Shown here: positions 1 to 9,728 of the stretch, in pieces
How the letters are laid out: each line of letters starts with the position of its first letter
How positions within the stretch are numbered: the stretch's first letter is position 1
From: Bacillus aquiflavi
GTDB lineage: Bacteria; Bacillota; Bacilli; Bacillales; Cytobacillaceae
Assembly (NCBI RefSeq): GCF_019915265.1
Contig: NZ_CP082780.1
Span: 62,001-126,000 of the forward strand
Length of the DNA: 64,000 bases
Reading direction: 5' to 3'
The notes under the pieces: generated by a model
The model's input: only the letters and a program-made list of their open reading frames with translations
What the model was told of the DNA's origin: nothing
The model's database searches: none
Translations under genes and position numbers: made by a program

Positions 1-377
1 TTCCGTTTGTTGTAGAATTTATGAAACGAATTGCTGATCGTTTAGATATTAACCAAGTAATTGGGATTAATGAATATTTTCAATTTTTATTTCAATTAAC
101 AATTCCGTTCGGGCTGTTATTTCAGCTGCCAGTTGTAATTATGTTTTTAACAAGACTGAGTATCGTAACACCAATGTTTCTTTCAAAAATACGCAAATAT
201 GCTTACTTTGTGTTATTAGTCATTGCAGCTTTTATAACGCCACCAGAGCTGTTGTCTCATTTGATGGTAACGATTCCATTATTTATATTATATGAAATTA
301 GTATTCTGATCTCTCGCTTCTCTTATAGGAAAGTGAAAGAGGCAGAAAGATTATATGAACAACAGTTAAAAGAATAA
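1..377 (+). CDS. tatC: Sec-independent protein translocase TatC, C-terminal part
   Basis: The reading frame is already open at the left edge (PFVVEFM precedes the first in-window ATG at 21), so this is the C-terminal half of a longer gene. TatC is the polytopic membrane receptor of the twin-arginine pathway, which exports folded proteins. Visible features are the motif YFQFLFQLTIPFGLLFQLP, typical of the TatC middle region, then two further hydrophobic segments and a charged cytoplasmic tail (KVKEAERLYEQQLKE). A strong hairpin terminator follows the stop directly. The downstream ydiK-ydiL-groESL order matches the B. subtilis tatCy neighbourhood, so a TatCy-type protein is likely. Confidence 0.9.
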   Translation, partial: PFVVEFMKRIADRLDINQVIGINEYFQFLFQLTIPFGLLFQLPVVIMFLTRLSIVTPMFLSKIRKYAYFVLLVIAAFITPPELLSHLMVTIPLFILYEISILISRFSYRKVKEAERLYEQQLKE

Positions 378-408
378 AGAACGTATTAAATACGTTCTTT
401 ATTCTTTT
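371..408 (+). terminator. Rho-independent terminator after tatC
   Basis: A nearly loopless 17-bp inverted repeat (371-387 with 389-405) overlaps the tatC stop and runs into a T-rich stretch. The arms are AT-rich, so it may work for both strands. Confidence 0.75.
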
Positions 409-607
409 ATATGATGTTAATATTTTGATATTTTTTAAACGCTTGTCAGTCAAGACGGAAGCGAATAGAACAGTCATACATGAGTTTATAACGAAGTACA
501 AGTAACGATTTTGAATATGAGGTTTGTGTGAATATTCTAAAACAGCCCTAACAGGACTATTCCAGATTATAGGGAAGTTTATTTTGAAAACGCTTGTCAG
601 ATCATAC

Positions 608-814
608 TTAGTCTGACTTATTTTTTTTCTTCTTCGTTATAAAATGAAAAGCGGTCATTCTAATGCCTGCCCCAAAATCAATTGTTGCAAGGAGGACAAG
701 TAAGTAAGAGAAAAAGCCCCATCCTTGTTGGTTTACATTTTGAATAGCAAAGAAGGTAAATAATATTCCAAGGAAAATATAGACGAATCCAGTAAATAGC
801 GGTGACGCTCTCAT
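608..814 (-). CDS. ydiK: YdiK-like small membrane protein (DUF4305 type)
   Basis: A 68-residue protein with two hydrophobic segments (about residues 7-24 and 31-50) and a lysine-rich tail (ITKKKKNKSD). Size, topology and position between tatC and the CPBP protease match B. subtilis YdiK. It lies 24 bp downstream of the protease gene on the same strand, so the two are probably co-transcribed. The molecular function is unknown. The overlapping 678-884 frame lacks such features and was not chosen. Confidence 0.7.
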   Translation of the reverse strand: MRASPLFTGFVYIFLGILFTFFAIQNVNQQGWGFFSYLLVLLATIDFGAGIRMTAFHFITKKKKNKSD

Positions 815-837
815 GTAAAATCCTCCAAAAAAGACGT

Positions 838-1539
838 TTATTTAATATAGTTTTCCAATTCATTACTCGCAAGAAATTGAACAACTAGTACGAGTGTATT
901 CATCGCAATATGGGCAAACATTGGGACGATAATACGTTTTGTTTTTACATATAAAAAGGAAAATGTAAAGCCCATTGCTGTATAAATAATAATATGGCTA
1001 AAGTCAACATGAGCTAAAGCAAATATGATTGAGCTAATAAAAGCTGAAATAAAAAAGTTAAACCGTTTCTGCAACGAACCAAAAATAATTTTGCGAAAAA
1101 CAATTTCTTCTAATATAGGCCCTAAAATAGTAACAACAACAATCATTAATGGGAAATACTCAACTGCTGAAACAATATCTTCCGTATTTTGTGAGCCTGT
1201 TTCAATTCCAAGTTTCAATTCGATCGCTACAGCGACAGCTTGAGCAAACATGGCTAAAAATACGCCGCCAAATGCCCATGCAATCGAGACTCCAGTAGAA
1301 GTTGCATTCCGTTCATATTGAGGATATTTGATTTCTTTTCGCAAAATAAAGAGAACGATAAGCAGTGTGATCGTAAAACTAAACACAACCCAGGATGATA
1401 AACCAATCATTTTTAATTGTGAGGCATTACTGTCTTTTTTATAGAAAGCTGCAATCGCTGTAAACAGCGGAGCCCCGAAAATACTCGAGAGCTGCATGAA
1501 GATATAAATAATTAAAATATACCAATACTCCTTTTTCAA
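838..1539 (-). CDS. ydiL: CPBP-family intramembrane metalloprotease, YdiL-like
   Basis: A 233-residue polytopic membrane protein with the CPBP (Abi/CAAX protease) signature: EEIVFR around residue 143, FALAHVD around 172 and HIAMN around 207. These supply the glutamates and histidines expected to bind the active-site metal in the membrane. The family includes CAAX-type prenyl proteases and bacteriocin self-immunity proteins; the substrate here is unknown. A good ribosome-binding site (AAGGAGGTCG read on the minus strand) precedes the ATG. It is divergent from groES and probably forms an operon with the ydiK-like gene. Confidence 0.85.
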   Translation of the reverse strand: MKKEYWYILIIYIFMQLSSIFGAPLFTAIAAFYKKDSNASQLKMIGLSSWVVFSFTITLLIVLFILRKEIKYPQYERNATSTGVSIAWAFGGVFLAMFAQAVAVAIELKLGIETGSQNTEDIVSAVEYFPLMIVVVTILGPILEEIVFRKIIFGSLQKRFNFFISAFISSIIFALAHVDFSHIIIYTAMGFTFSFLYVKTKRIIVPMFAHIAMNTLVLVVQFLASNELENYIK

Positions 1540-1780
1540 ATTGTCGACCTCCTTTTACAAAGCTTTTATTTAAAGGCTGTATGAAACAATATGGTTATTC
1601 TAGGCTTGAGACCATAGTATCATACGAATGAGCCAAATAAATCTACATAGTTGTATCATAGTCCACTCTTTCTATTTTACTAGTTAAAGGCAGCAAGTTT
1701 CAAATGCCAAGGATCATTTTTTCTAAATATAAAATGTTATGGTGACATATTTTATCGTTTACTTCTCACAATAAACCAAC

Positions 1781-1800
1781 TTTTTTTTTTAAAAAAAAAA
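1781..1800. other. T10-A10 palindromic tract upstream of the groE promoter
   Basis: Ten T followed by ten A form a perfect 20-bp palindrome that ends 11 bp before the groE -35 element. Such A/T tracts upstream of a -35 can act as UP elements, and a run of this length is also prone to slippage. A role is inferred. Confidence 0.4.
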
Positions 1801-1811
1801 CAGCATGATAC

Positions 1812-1840
1812 TTGAAAAAAAGTTTCGGTTTATTTAATAT
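1812..1840 (+). promoter_or_regulatory. SigA-type promoter of groESL
   Basis: TTGAAA at 1812-1817 and TAATAT at 1835-1840 are separated by 17 bp. The CIRCE operator lies just downstream, the arrangement known for groE operons of Bacillus. Confidence 0.8.
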
Positions 1841-1850
1841 AATAATTGTG

Positions 1851-1877
1851 TTAGCACTCGTTAGATGAGAGTGCTAA
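1851..1877 (+). promoter_or_regulatory. CIRCE operator (HrcA binding site)
   Basis: TTAGCACTC, nine spacer bases and GAGTGCTAA match the CIRCE consensus exactly. HrcA repressor binds this element and represses groESL until heat stress removes active HrcA. It lies in the 5' leader, 40 bp before the groES start. Confidence 0.97.
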
Positions 1878-1916
1878 CAAATAACAAAATATTACATATT
1901 GAGGAGGTTGTTTAAC

Positions 1917-2201
1917 TTGTTAAAACCACTAGGTGATCGCGTTGTGATTGAGCTAGTTGAAACTGAGGAAAAAACTGCAAGCGGTATTGTATTACCAGAT
2001 ACTGCAAAAGAAAAACCTCAAGAAGGTAAAATTGTAGCTGTTGGAACAGGTCGTGTACTTGAAAATGGAGAGCGTGTTCTTCCTGAAGTTTCCGAGGGCG
2101 ATCGCATTATCTTCTCAAAATACGCTGGTACTGAGGTAAAATACGAAGGTGCAGAGTACTTAATTTTGCGTGAAAGTGACATCCTTGCTGTAATTAGCTA
2201 A
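1917..2201 (+). CDS. groES: GroES co-chaperonin (10 kDa)
   Basis: A 94-residue co-chaperonin that caps GroEL in the cytosol. The TTG at 1917 is chosen as start because it gives the family N-terminus [10 protein letters not shown] and lies a correct distance after GAGGAGG at 1901-1907; an upstream TTG at 1899 would put the ribosome-binding site inside the protein. The mobile-loop segment ([14 protein letters not shown]) and the C-terminal [14 protein letters not shown] are intact. It shares the CIRCE-controlled promoter with groEL, 73 bp downstream. Confidence 0.97.
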   Translation: MLKPLGDRVVIELVETEEKTASGIVLPDTAKEKPQEGKIVAVGTGRVLENGERVLPEVSEGDRIIFSKYAGTEVKYEGAEYLILRESDILAVIS

Positions 2202-2259
2202 TTCGTAATTATTTGCATGGAACATCCCTTATAAATAATCAAATTTAAAAAATATTTGA

Positions 2260-3913
<1,654 letters not shown>

Positions 3914-3965
3914 AACCGCCTGAATCCCTTGATATTAAAGGGTTTGAGGGTTAGTTAGTGGCAAA

Positions 3966-3985
3966 ATGCTAACTTTTTGCTAACT
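3966..3985. repeat. Arm-type repeat of the island, left copy
   Basis: ATGCTAACTTTTTGCTAACT occurs here and at 18936-18955, 54 bp inside the left core and 103 bp inside the right core. It contains two direct GCTAAC units, as in integrase arm-binding sites. A related pair (GCTAAC, six bases, GCTAAT) lies at 31722-31739 before the third core. Confidence 0.7.
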
Positions 3986-4018
3986 TCCATTATTTTGATA
4001 CGCCATACAATAAAATTT

Positions 4019-5176
4019 TTAGAGAAGACCTTTCGTTAGTTCACTGAACTTTTGGGAGGTCTTTTCTTCTATATTTTTGGTCATATGTGCGTAGATGTTC
4101 ATCGTTGTATTAATATCTGAATGTCCTAATCGTTCTTGGATTTCTTTAACACCTGCACCAGCTTCTATAAGAAGAGAGGTGTGCGTGTGTCTAAATCCAT
4201 GTGGGGTAATGTGTTTATCTGTGTTCATCAGCTTCATAAGACGTTGTAAACGGATAGCAACCTTCTTCATTACTCTTGGACATCCTGTACTTTCCGCAAA
4301 GATGAAATTCTGATCTTGATATAACATTCGATTTTTCATTTTAAGTTCTATCTGTTCTTTACGGTGTATTTTAAATAAATTTACTAAGTCTTTATCAAGC
4401 ATAATTGTACGAATTGATTTGTCTGTCTTTGGAGTTAGCAATTGAAATTTATCTTTTTGATTATTTGGATTGTAATAAGTCTTGGAAATGCGAATTGTAC
4501 ATTCGGTAAAATTTAAATCCGACCACTTCAAAGCTAATAGTTCACCTAATCGCAAGCCTGTATATGCTAATGTAGTAAACATTAAATAATCCATACTTAA
4601 CCCATGTTTTTTAGCTATAGAAAGGAATTCTTTCAGTTCATGTAACTCAAGAAATTTTTCTTGTATCTTTTCTTGTTCAATTTCTTCCACTGTAACTTGC
4701 TTTTTGGGCATGACAAAGGAAGAAGAAGGGCTATTATTGAGCAAATCTTTTCTTATAGCATACTTAAATATCATATTTGCTGAAGTATGAATGCTATCAA
4801 TATAATTTCTGCTAAATTTCTTATTGAGTTTATCAAGTTCCGTTTGATACATATGTTTTGTGATTTTCTTTATTGGAACAGTTCCCCACACATCTAGCAG
4901 ATGTTTTACAGCGTATTCTCTAGCTCTGACACTGCTGATTTTAACCTGTGATGCATAATGTTCAAACCATTCATTTGTTAGCTCTTCAAATGTGATATTT
5001 GATTCAAATAAATGTGTTCCATTAGCAATAGCATTTTCTACTTTATTGGCAGCAAGTTGAGCTTCTTTTTTAGTTTTAAATCCAGATTTTGTTATCTGTT
5101 TACGTTTGCCTTTGGAATCTCTAGCTATATTGACGATATAAGCCCATTTTGTGCCACGTTTATGGATGTAAGCCAT
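4019..5176 (-). CDS. int: Tyrosine-recombinase integrase of the groEL island
   Basis: A 385-residue phage/ICE-type integrase. The N-terminal AP2-like DNA-binding region (YIHKRGTKWAYIVNIARD) is followed by a SAM-like core-binding domain and the catalytic domain with TGLRLGELL (first Arg), HGFRHTHTS (His-x-x-Arg), LGHS and the tyrosine in MNIYAHM. The ATG at 5176 is chosen because AAAGGAGGTG lies just upstream; the longer frame would include that site. It reads toward groEL and ends 107 bp from attL, as expected for an integrase that acts on the groEL-end core. Fragments of similar genes occur further right. Confidence 0.93.
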   Translation of the reverse strand: MAYIHKRGTKWAYIVNIARDSKGKRKQITKSGFKTKKEAQLAANKVENAIANGTHLFESNITFEELTNEWFEHYASQVKISSVRAREYAVKHLLDVWGTVPIKKITKHMYQTELDKLNKKFSRNYIDSIHTSANMIFKYAIRKDLLNNSPSSSFVMPKKQVTVEEIEQEKIQEKFLELHELKEFLSIAKKHGLSMDYLMFTTLAYTGLRLGELLALKWSDLNFTECTIRISKTYYNPNNQKDKFQLLTPKTDKSIRTIMLDKDLVNLFKIHRKEQIELKMKNRMLYQDQNFIFAESTGCPRVMKKVAIRLQRLMKLMNTDKHITPHGFRHTHTSLLIEAGAGVKEIQERLGHSDINTTMNIYAHMTKNIEEKTSQKFSELTKGLL

Positions 5177-5203
5177 CTTTTCACCTCCTTTCATTAAGAC
5201 ATA

Positions 5204-6205
5204 TTAATCGAAAATGACATTCAGCATGTTTTTTATTTTTTCTATATCCTCTTCTGTTAGAACTCTATCTTTATAAAGTACCTCGTGTTCTTTCTGATTT
5301 AATAAGTGATCTAAGTCAAAAAGTCTTCTTTTTAATTCTTCATCAGAATATTCCACATAATACTCATGCCCAGACTTATTTATTTTCTTTTCAACTTTCT
5401 TTACATTCAGAGAGATTTCTGTATATATGCTTTCCTTTCTTTTTGTCCCGTAATTGTTATAACCTAATTCTTTTTGTCTTCTGATGAACTTGTACCAATC
5501 CAAGAAATTAGATACATTTAGTATTTTTCCAATATCTTCACTATGTTTTACTAAATAAGGTGAATCTTCTCTTAACGTTGTTTCTAAAGAGGTGTAAGTT
5601 TCTTCTTTGATTTGTAATAAATTTGCCATCTCCTTTTGGCTGATAGCATTAAAAATTCGAAGATACTTTAAATAATGACCTGCATGTGCATTGAATTCTA
5701 GAAAAGATTTAAAGTGATTATCTAACTCTTCTTGATTCAGACCATCATAATTAATTTCTGGCCTTTCATTAAGAAATCTATAGAATTTGGAATCCTCTGT
5801 AGAATTGACTTTCTTTTCACTTTTATTCCCAATTTTCTTTTTATGTTCAATCATGTCATTTATTTTTTCTTCATTCGGAACTTCTTTAATTAGTTGTTCT
5901 AGGGTAATAAAGTTATCCTCATCTGGGTTCAAATATCCAGCTATTCTCATCAAATGATAATAGTCGATTGATAATCCATGAGCTAATTTTTTAATTAATT
6001 CTGGTGTAGGAGTATCTCTCTTCCCATTTTCAATCTGAGAGATATAAGAAGATGAGACAGAAGATTTTTCACTTAATTCATTAATAGTCATTTTTTTCGA
6101 TTTTCTTATACGTTTAAGTTCTTCTCCAAAAATTTTATTTTTAATTTTTTTTTCCATGTTGCTTCTAAGTTTAAATTCATGTTCCAGAAAATCATATTTA
6201 GTCAT
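5204..6205 (-). CDS. XRE-family regulator, probable island repressor
   Basis: A 333-residue protein with an N-terminal Cro/cI-type helix-turn-helix (about residues 28-85: MTINELSEKSSVSSSYISQIENGKRDTPTP). A second helix-turn-helix-like stretch lies in the middle (ISQKEMANLLQIKEETYTSLE). The rest is charged and helical, with no peptidase motif seen. It lies between the integrase and the divergently transcribed excisionase-like gene, the usual place for an integrative-element repressor. The ATG at 6205 follows AGAGGTAA. It is separated from int by 27 bp and may be co-transcribed. Confidence 0.85.
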   Translation of the reverse strand: MTKYDFLEHEFKLRSNMEKKIKNKIFGEELKRIRKSKKMTINELSEKSSVSSSYISQIENGKRDTPTPELIKKLAHGLSIDYYHLMRIAGYLNPDEDNFITLEQLIKEVPNEEKINDMIEHKKKIGNKSEKKVNSTEDSKFYRFLNERPEINYDGLNQEELDNHFKSFLEFNAHAGHYLKYLRIFNAISQKEMANLLQIKEETYTSLETTLREDSPYLVKHSEDIGKILNVSNFLDWYKFIRRQKELGYNNYGTKRKESIYTEISLNVKKVEKKINKSGHEYYVEYSDEELKRRLFDLDHLLNQKEHEVLYKDRVLTEEDIEKIKNMLNVIFD

Positions 6206-6379
6206 TTGTTTTACCTCTTTTTTGATTTTTTAATTTAAGAATAGCATAGCTTGAAAAATATTTGCAAATGTAATTTTTTTTGTGAATATTGTTTGCTTTG
6301 AGTTTGATATTGTTGTAAAATACAGTCGTTCACAATTATATTTACAAATGTGAAAATCTATAAAAAGGAGTAGATGCAA
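6206..6379. promoter_or_regulatory. Divergent control region with candidate repressor operators
   Basis: A rightward promoter is visible: TTGCTT at 6293-6298, a 17-bp spacer and TAAAAT at 6316-6321. Related motifs ATTTGCAAATGTAA near 6260 and ATTTACAAATGTGAA near 6340, with a TTCACA...TGTGAA inverted pair, are candidate binding sites for the adjacent XRE regulator. That these are operators is inferred from position and repetition. Confidence 0.55.
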
Positions 6380-6682
6380 ATGATACATTTTGAAATTGAT
6401 GAAGAACAATTGAAGGATCTTTATCTTGAAAAAGTAGAAGAAAGGCTGGAAAAGTTAGAAGCTGACGTGTTTTTTATGAATTCGAAACAACTATCCGCTT
6501 ATTTAATCATGTCGTGGAATACGATTGTCGAACATTTATTGTACGATGAAGAGTTTCCGAGTATTCGTTTGGGTTCAAAATGGTTATTTAATCGCAAAGA
6601 AGTAGAAAAGTATATGGATAAATATTATGTGGCAGTTAGAAATAATGGTGGTGACATTATCCGATACAAAAGAAAGGAATGA
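6380..6682 (+). CDS. Excisionase-like helix-turn-helix protein
   Basis: A 100-residue protein with an acidic helical N-terminus and a MerR/excisionase-type helix-turn-helix in the second half (NSKQLSAYLIMSWNTIVEHLL, then SIRLGSKWLFNRKEVEKYM). That pattern of a wing ending in W-x-F/I-N-R-K-E is usual in Xis/HTH_17 proteins. The second ATG at 6380 is preferred to 6374 because AAAGGAG at 6364-6370 gives it normal spacing. It is the first gene rightward from the divergent promoter. A role as directionality factor for the integrase is inferred. Confidence 0.75.
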   Translation: MIHFEIDEEQLKDLYLEKVEERLEKLEADVFFMNSKQLSAYLIMSWNTIVEHLLYDEEFPSIRLGSKWLFNRKEVEKYMDKYYVAVRNNGGDIIRYKRKE

Positions 6683-6763
6683 TTCTATGAAAATATCAGT
6701 CAGTAGTGTTTATTTCTTGATGTAAGCAATTATAGGGTTGTTTCATAAAAGGAGATTGATAGA

Positions 6764-7586
6764 TTGGCAAAATATGAAAAAAATAAAAGGTTTTACTGGT
6801 TGCAATTGAAAGAGGATTTTTTTGAAGAAGATGCAATTGATTGGTTAGAGGAGCAACCAAATGGGAAAGAATATTCCTTATTCTATTTAAAATTATGTTT
6901 AAAATCTCTAAGAACTAATGGAATATTAATCAGGAAAGTTGGTCAAATGTTAATACCTTACGATCATAATAAATTGGCTAAACTTACAAAAACTAATTCT
7001 GATACAGTCCTTGTTGCTATGAAATTATTAACTAAGATTGGCTTAGTAGAAATCTTAGAAAACGGTGAAATATATTTAAAGCAAGTAGAAGAAATGATAG
7101 GTTCTCAAAGTATTGGTGCATTCAAGAAAACAGCAACAAAGATTGACCCGAAAACAGCGACAACAAAACCAAAAGCTATTGGAAGGACAAAGGGAAGACA
7201 AGTGTCCACCAGATATAGAGATAGAGAAAGATATAGAGGTAGAAAAAAATATAGAGATAAATATAGAACAAGAACATCTTGATCAACTAATTCAATTTTG
7301 TAATGAAAATGGGTTTGGAGTAGTTAATACCCATGCAAAAAAACAGTTGTTGTTGTGGTTAGATAGTTCTCCATTTAAAGAACCTGATAAGGTCATTTTA
7401 AAAGCATTAAATATAGCATGTGAAAGAGATATCCGAAAATTAAAGTATGTGGAAGGAATACTTCGTAATTGGGAAAAAGAGTCGCTTTTTACTCTGAAAG
7501 AAATAGAAATTAATGAAAATAAGCCTTTCGAGTTAAAGGAGCATGAAGAAATAGTTGCTGATCATGGCTATAATTACGGTTATTAG
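6764..7586 (+). pseudogene. DnaD-like replisome organizer, frameshifted
   Basis: The first frame (6764-7282) carries a phage replisome-organizer N-terminus (RFYWLQLKEDFFEEDAIDWLEEQPNGKEYSLFYLKLCLKS, here in two blocks) with winged-helix features. The second frame (to 7586) carries the DnaD C-terminal domain (PDKVILKALNIACE, LKYVEGILRNWEKE). A one-base shift near 7105-7130, in an A-rich stretch, separates them. Together they would give about 270 residues, normal for the family. The role would be to initiate replication of the element with the DnaC-like loader next door. A sequencing error cannot be excluded. Confidence 0.8.
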
Positions 7587-7599
7587 GGGGTATTAAGGA

Positions 7600-8402
7600 A
7601 TGGAGTTTGCTAAAAGGTATATGGCAAGTCCAGAGCAAAAAATAATAAAAAAATATACTTGTGAAGGATGTAAACAACAAGTCGAGCAGAAGGAGCTTAT
7701 AATACCTATCGGACCTAGAAGGGGAAAAGGATTATTGCTGATTATGGGTGTATCTGTGAGGATATAGAACTTGCAGAACAGGCTATACAGGCTTCTTATC
7801 TACAAAAAAAAAGAAAGTTAAAATTGAATTTTAATTATTATTCTTTAATAAATGATTCACTAAAGCAAGCAACACTAGATAACTTTGAAGCAACTAGTGC
7901 TGAACTATATGAAGCTAAACAATTAGTCTTATCCTATATCGATTCTTTTGATAAAAAACAAAATCTTTTATTTACAGGAAGTTATGGAACTGGAAAAAGT
8001 CATCTATCTGTCTCTATTACTAAAAAACTGATGGAACAAGGATATGAATGTTTGTTTTTATCACTTCCTAAATTGTTGACAAAAATTAAGCAGACATACA
8101 ATAAGGAAGGGATAACAGAGGCGGAGTTATTACAAGTTATACAGCGTGTAGATTTATTAGTGCTTGATGACATAGGAGCTGAGCAACGCACAGTATGGTC
8201 TAATTCAAAATTATTCGAAATACTGGATGACCGTGCTGGAAAAGCAACCATTTACACAACGAATTTTAATAGTAAGGAATTAAAGAATCATGTGGGAGAA
8301 CGAAACTTTTCCAGAATGATGGAGAGTACAGATGTAATTGTGATGAATGGATCTGATTATAGAAGGAGGGAATTTATATCTGGAGAGAAATTAAGACAGT
8401 AA
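7600..8402 (+). pseudogene. DnaC-like helicase loader ATPase, frameshifted
   Basis: The main frame (7824-8402) is an AAA+ domain with Walker A GSYGTGKSH, Walker B LLVLDDIGAE and sensor-1 TIYTTNF, like phage/ICE DnaC or DnaI loaders that load the replicative helicase. The N-terminus begins at 7600 in another frame and holds a zinc-ribbon half (CEGCKQQ). The second half (GCICEDIELAEQA) lies in the main frame after a shift at about 7725-7745. The two halves together give the expected length of about 265 residues. The AAA+ part alone could still be translated from an internal start, but no clear ribosome-binding site supports this. Confidence 0.8.
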
Positions 8403-8527
8403 TGATATTTGGTACAGCTAACAGTCGGTTGAAAATAGAAAGTGGTGAAGAATGGATGTGGAGAAGTGTTGAAAGGAAAATTGTTTAACGCTTTTAAGTG
8501 CGAAATATATTGCTTAAGGAGGACCTT

Positions 8528-8691
8528 ATGAGAGCTATTGTTGATTTAAAAGAGTTAGAAACGTTTTTAAGCTATTTAGAGGATAAAACTCATGATGTTT
8601 ATCAAAATGAGGTTAAACAGGCTGTAAAGAGATTTTAAATGAACAAGTGATTAAATTAGATGGTGCAGAGATCATAAAAGGAGATAAATAA
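8528..8691 (+). pseudogene. Small unknown ORF, copy 1, frameshifted
   Basis: It begins MRAIVDLKELETFLSYLED and continues to VKQAVKRF, where a T-run one base shorter than needed (AGATTTTAAATG) gives a stop. One more T would continue into LNEQVIKLDGAEIIKG and end at 8691, overlapping the next ATG as TAATG. A paralogue lies at 8902-9059. I do not recognise a family. The overlap suggests coupling with the VbhA-like gene, so a role as its partner is possible. Confidence 0.5.
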
Positions 8692-8888
8692 TGAGCATGG
8701 ATAAATATCTTATTGCAAATTCAACAAGAGAACAACGAGCGAAATTTGTTGCTGATGCCTTAGCGATTAATGCTCTTGGATCTGAACCATTAACGAAAAA
8801 AAATTGGGCTTTATTGCAAACATACGTTGATGGAGAAAACGAAATTGATGAAGTGTTGCAAATGGCTATTTGTAAATACAAAAAATGA
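8691..8888 (+). CDS. VbhA-antitoxin-like small protein
   Basis: A 65-residue protein (starting MSMDKYLIANSTREQR) with the short two-helix layout of antitoxin-VbhA-type domains: an N-terminal AKFVADALAINALGSEPLT helix, a turn, and YVDGENEIDEVLQMAICKY at the end. VbhA-type proteins inhibit Fic toxins by placing a glutamate in the active site. No Fic gene is adjacent, so the partner is unknown and an orphan antitoxin or regulatory role is possible. Ribosome-binding site AAAGGAG at 8677-8683. It sits between two decayed paralogues of another small gene. Confidence 0.55.
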   Translation: MSMDKYLIANSTREQRAKFVADALAINALGSEPLTKKNWALLQTYVDGENEIDEVLQMAICKYKK

Positions 8889-8901
8889 AGGGGTGATAAA
8901 A

Positions 8902-9059
8902 AATGAAAGCTGTGATCGATTTAAAGGAGCTAGAAGCGTTTTCAAGCATATTTAGAGGATAAAACAGATGAAGTCTATCAAAACGAGGTTAAACAGTCTG
9001 TAAAACGATTTCTGAGCGAACAGGTAACTAAATTAGGTAGTTTAGACATTATAAAGTAA
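8902..9059 (+). pseudogene. Small unknown ORF, copy 2, frameshifted
   Basis: Paralogue of the ORF at 8528. It starts MKAVIDLKELEAF and then shifts frame within GCGTTTTCAAGC; the other frame continues with AYLEDKTDEVYQNEVKQSVKRF and ends at 9059. Copies 1 and 2 are broken at different T-runs. A ribosome-binding site (AAGGGGTG) precedes it. The function is unknown. Confidence 0.5.
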
Positions 9060-9073
9060 GGGAGTGATTCAGT

Positions 9074-9167
9074 ATGTGGGTAAGAGAAAAATACATGAGA
9101 TACAAAAAATATAAACCATATTTATTAGGTCGATTTTTCCGAGATAGGAAAGGTCGACCTTTTTTGG
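9074..9167 (+). other. Short ORF start interrupted by the group II intron
   Basis: An ATG at 9074 after GGGAGTG opens a basic peptide (WVREKYMRYKKYKP, then LLGRFFRDRKGRPFL) that runs to the intron boundary. Joining the exons at about 9168 and 11062 adds only FKCT and a stop. The last 17 bases before the intron form a palindrome, AAAGGTCGACCTTTTTT. It may be a small element gene or a hairpin target only. Confidence 0.3.
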
Positions 9168-9728
9168 TGCGCCCGGCATGCGCATGAACTATAGGGTGCA
9201 AGTCCCGAACCCCGAAGACAGAAGTAGAGGTTAGCCAAGAGCAAGGGTGTCCGTGGTGACATGGAATCTGAAGGAAGCTGGAGGCAAAACACCGATCCGA
9301 TCCGAACACGAACACGAATCTCATACAAGGCTAGATATGATTGAGTGAGTTTGCCAAACAAAATAAAGCTCTTTCTGTCGAAGGTCATATCAAGTAAATG
9401 AGGCGGATAGATGGTGTGAAAGTGGATGCGCTTACCCGGGGAGGTCTGACAGAAACGTGAAGTTCCCTTCATAACCTACTTGGTGACAAGTAACTGAACT
9501 GTCAGAAGTCAGCAGAGGTCATAGTACGAGTTGGTCTAGAACAACTTGGAAGGACTGAACAATTAAGAAAGAATAGCCCTTGGCTTTCCAGTTTGGATGA
9601 ATGAACACAGAAAACAGAGAAACCTCACGCTTAGAAAGTAGTGGTGAATCCCACGAGGGTATTTGCGGAGGGTGTAGTCCAACTGGGCAAAAGAAGATAA
9701 GCTATTCACGGGAAGGAACGAAATGGTA

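Noticed and set aside
9049-9472. Minus-strand frames over the group II intron 5' region
   Set aside because: They lie opposite the structured intron RNA and show no family features.
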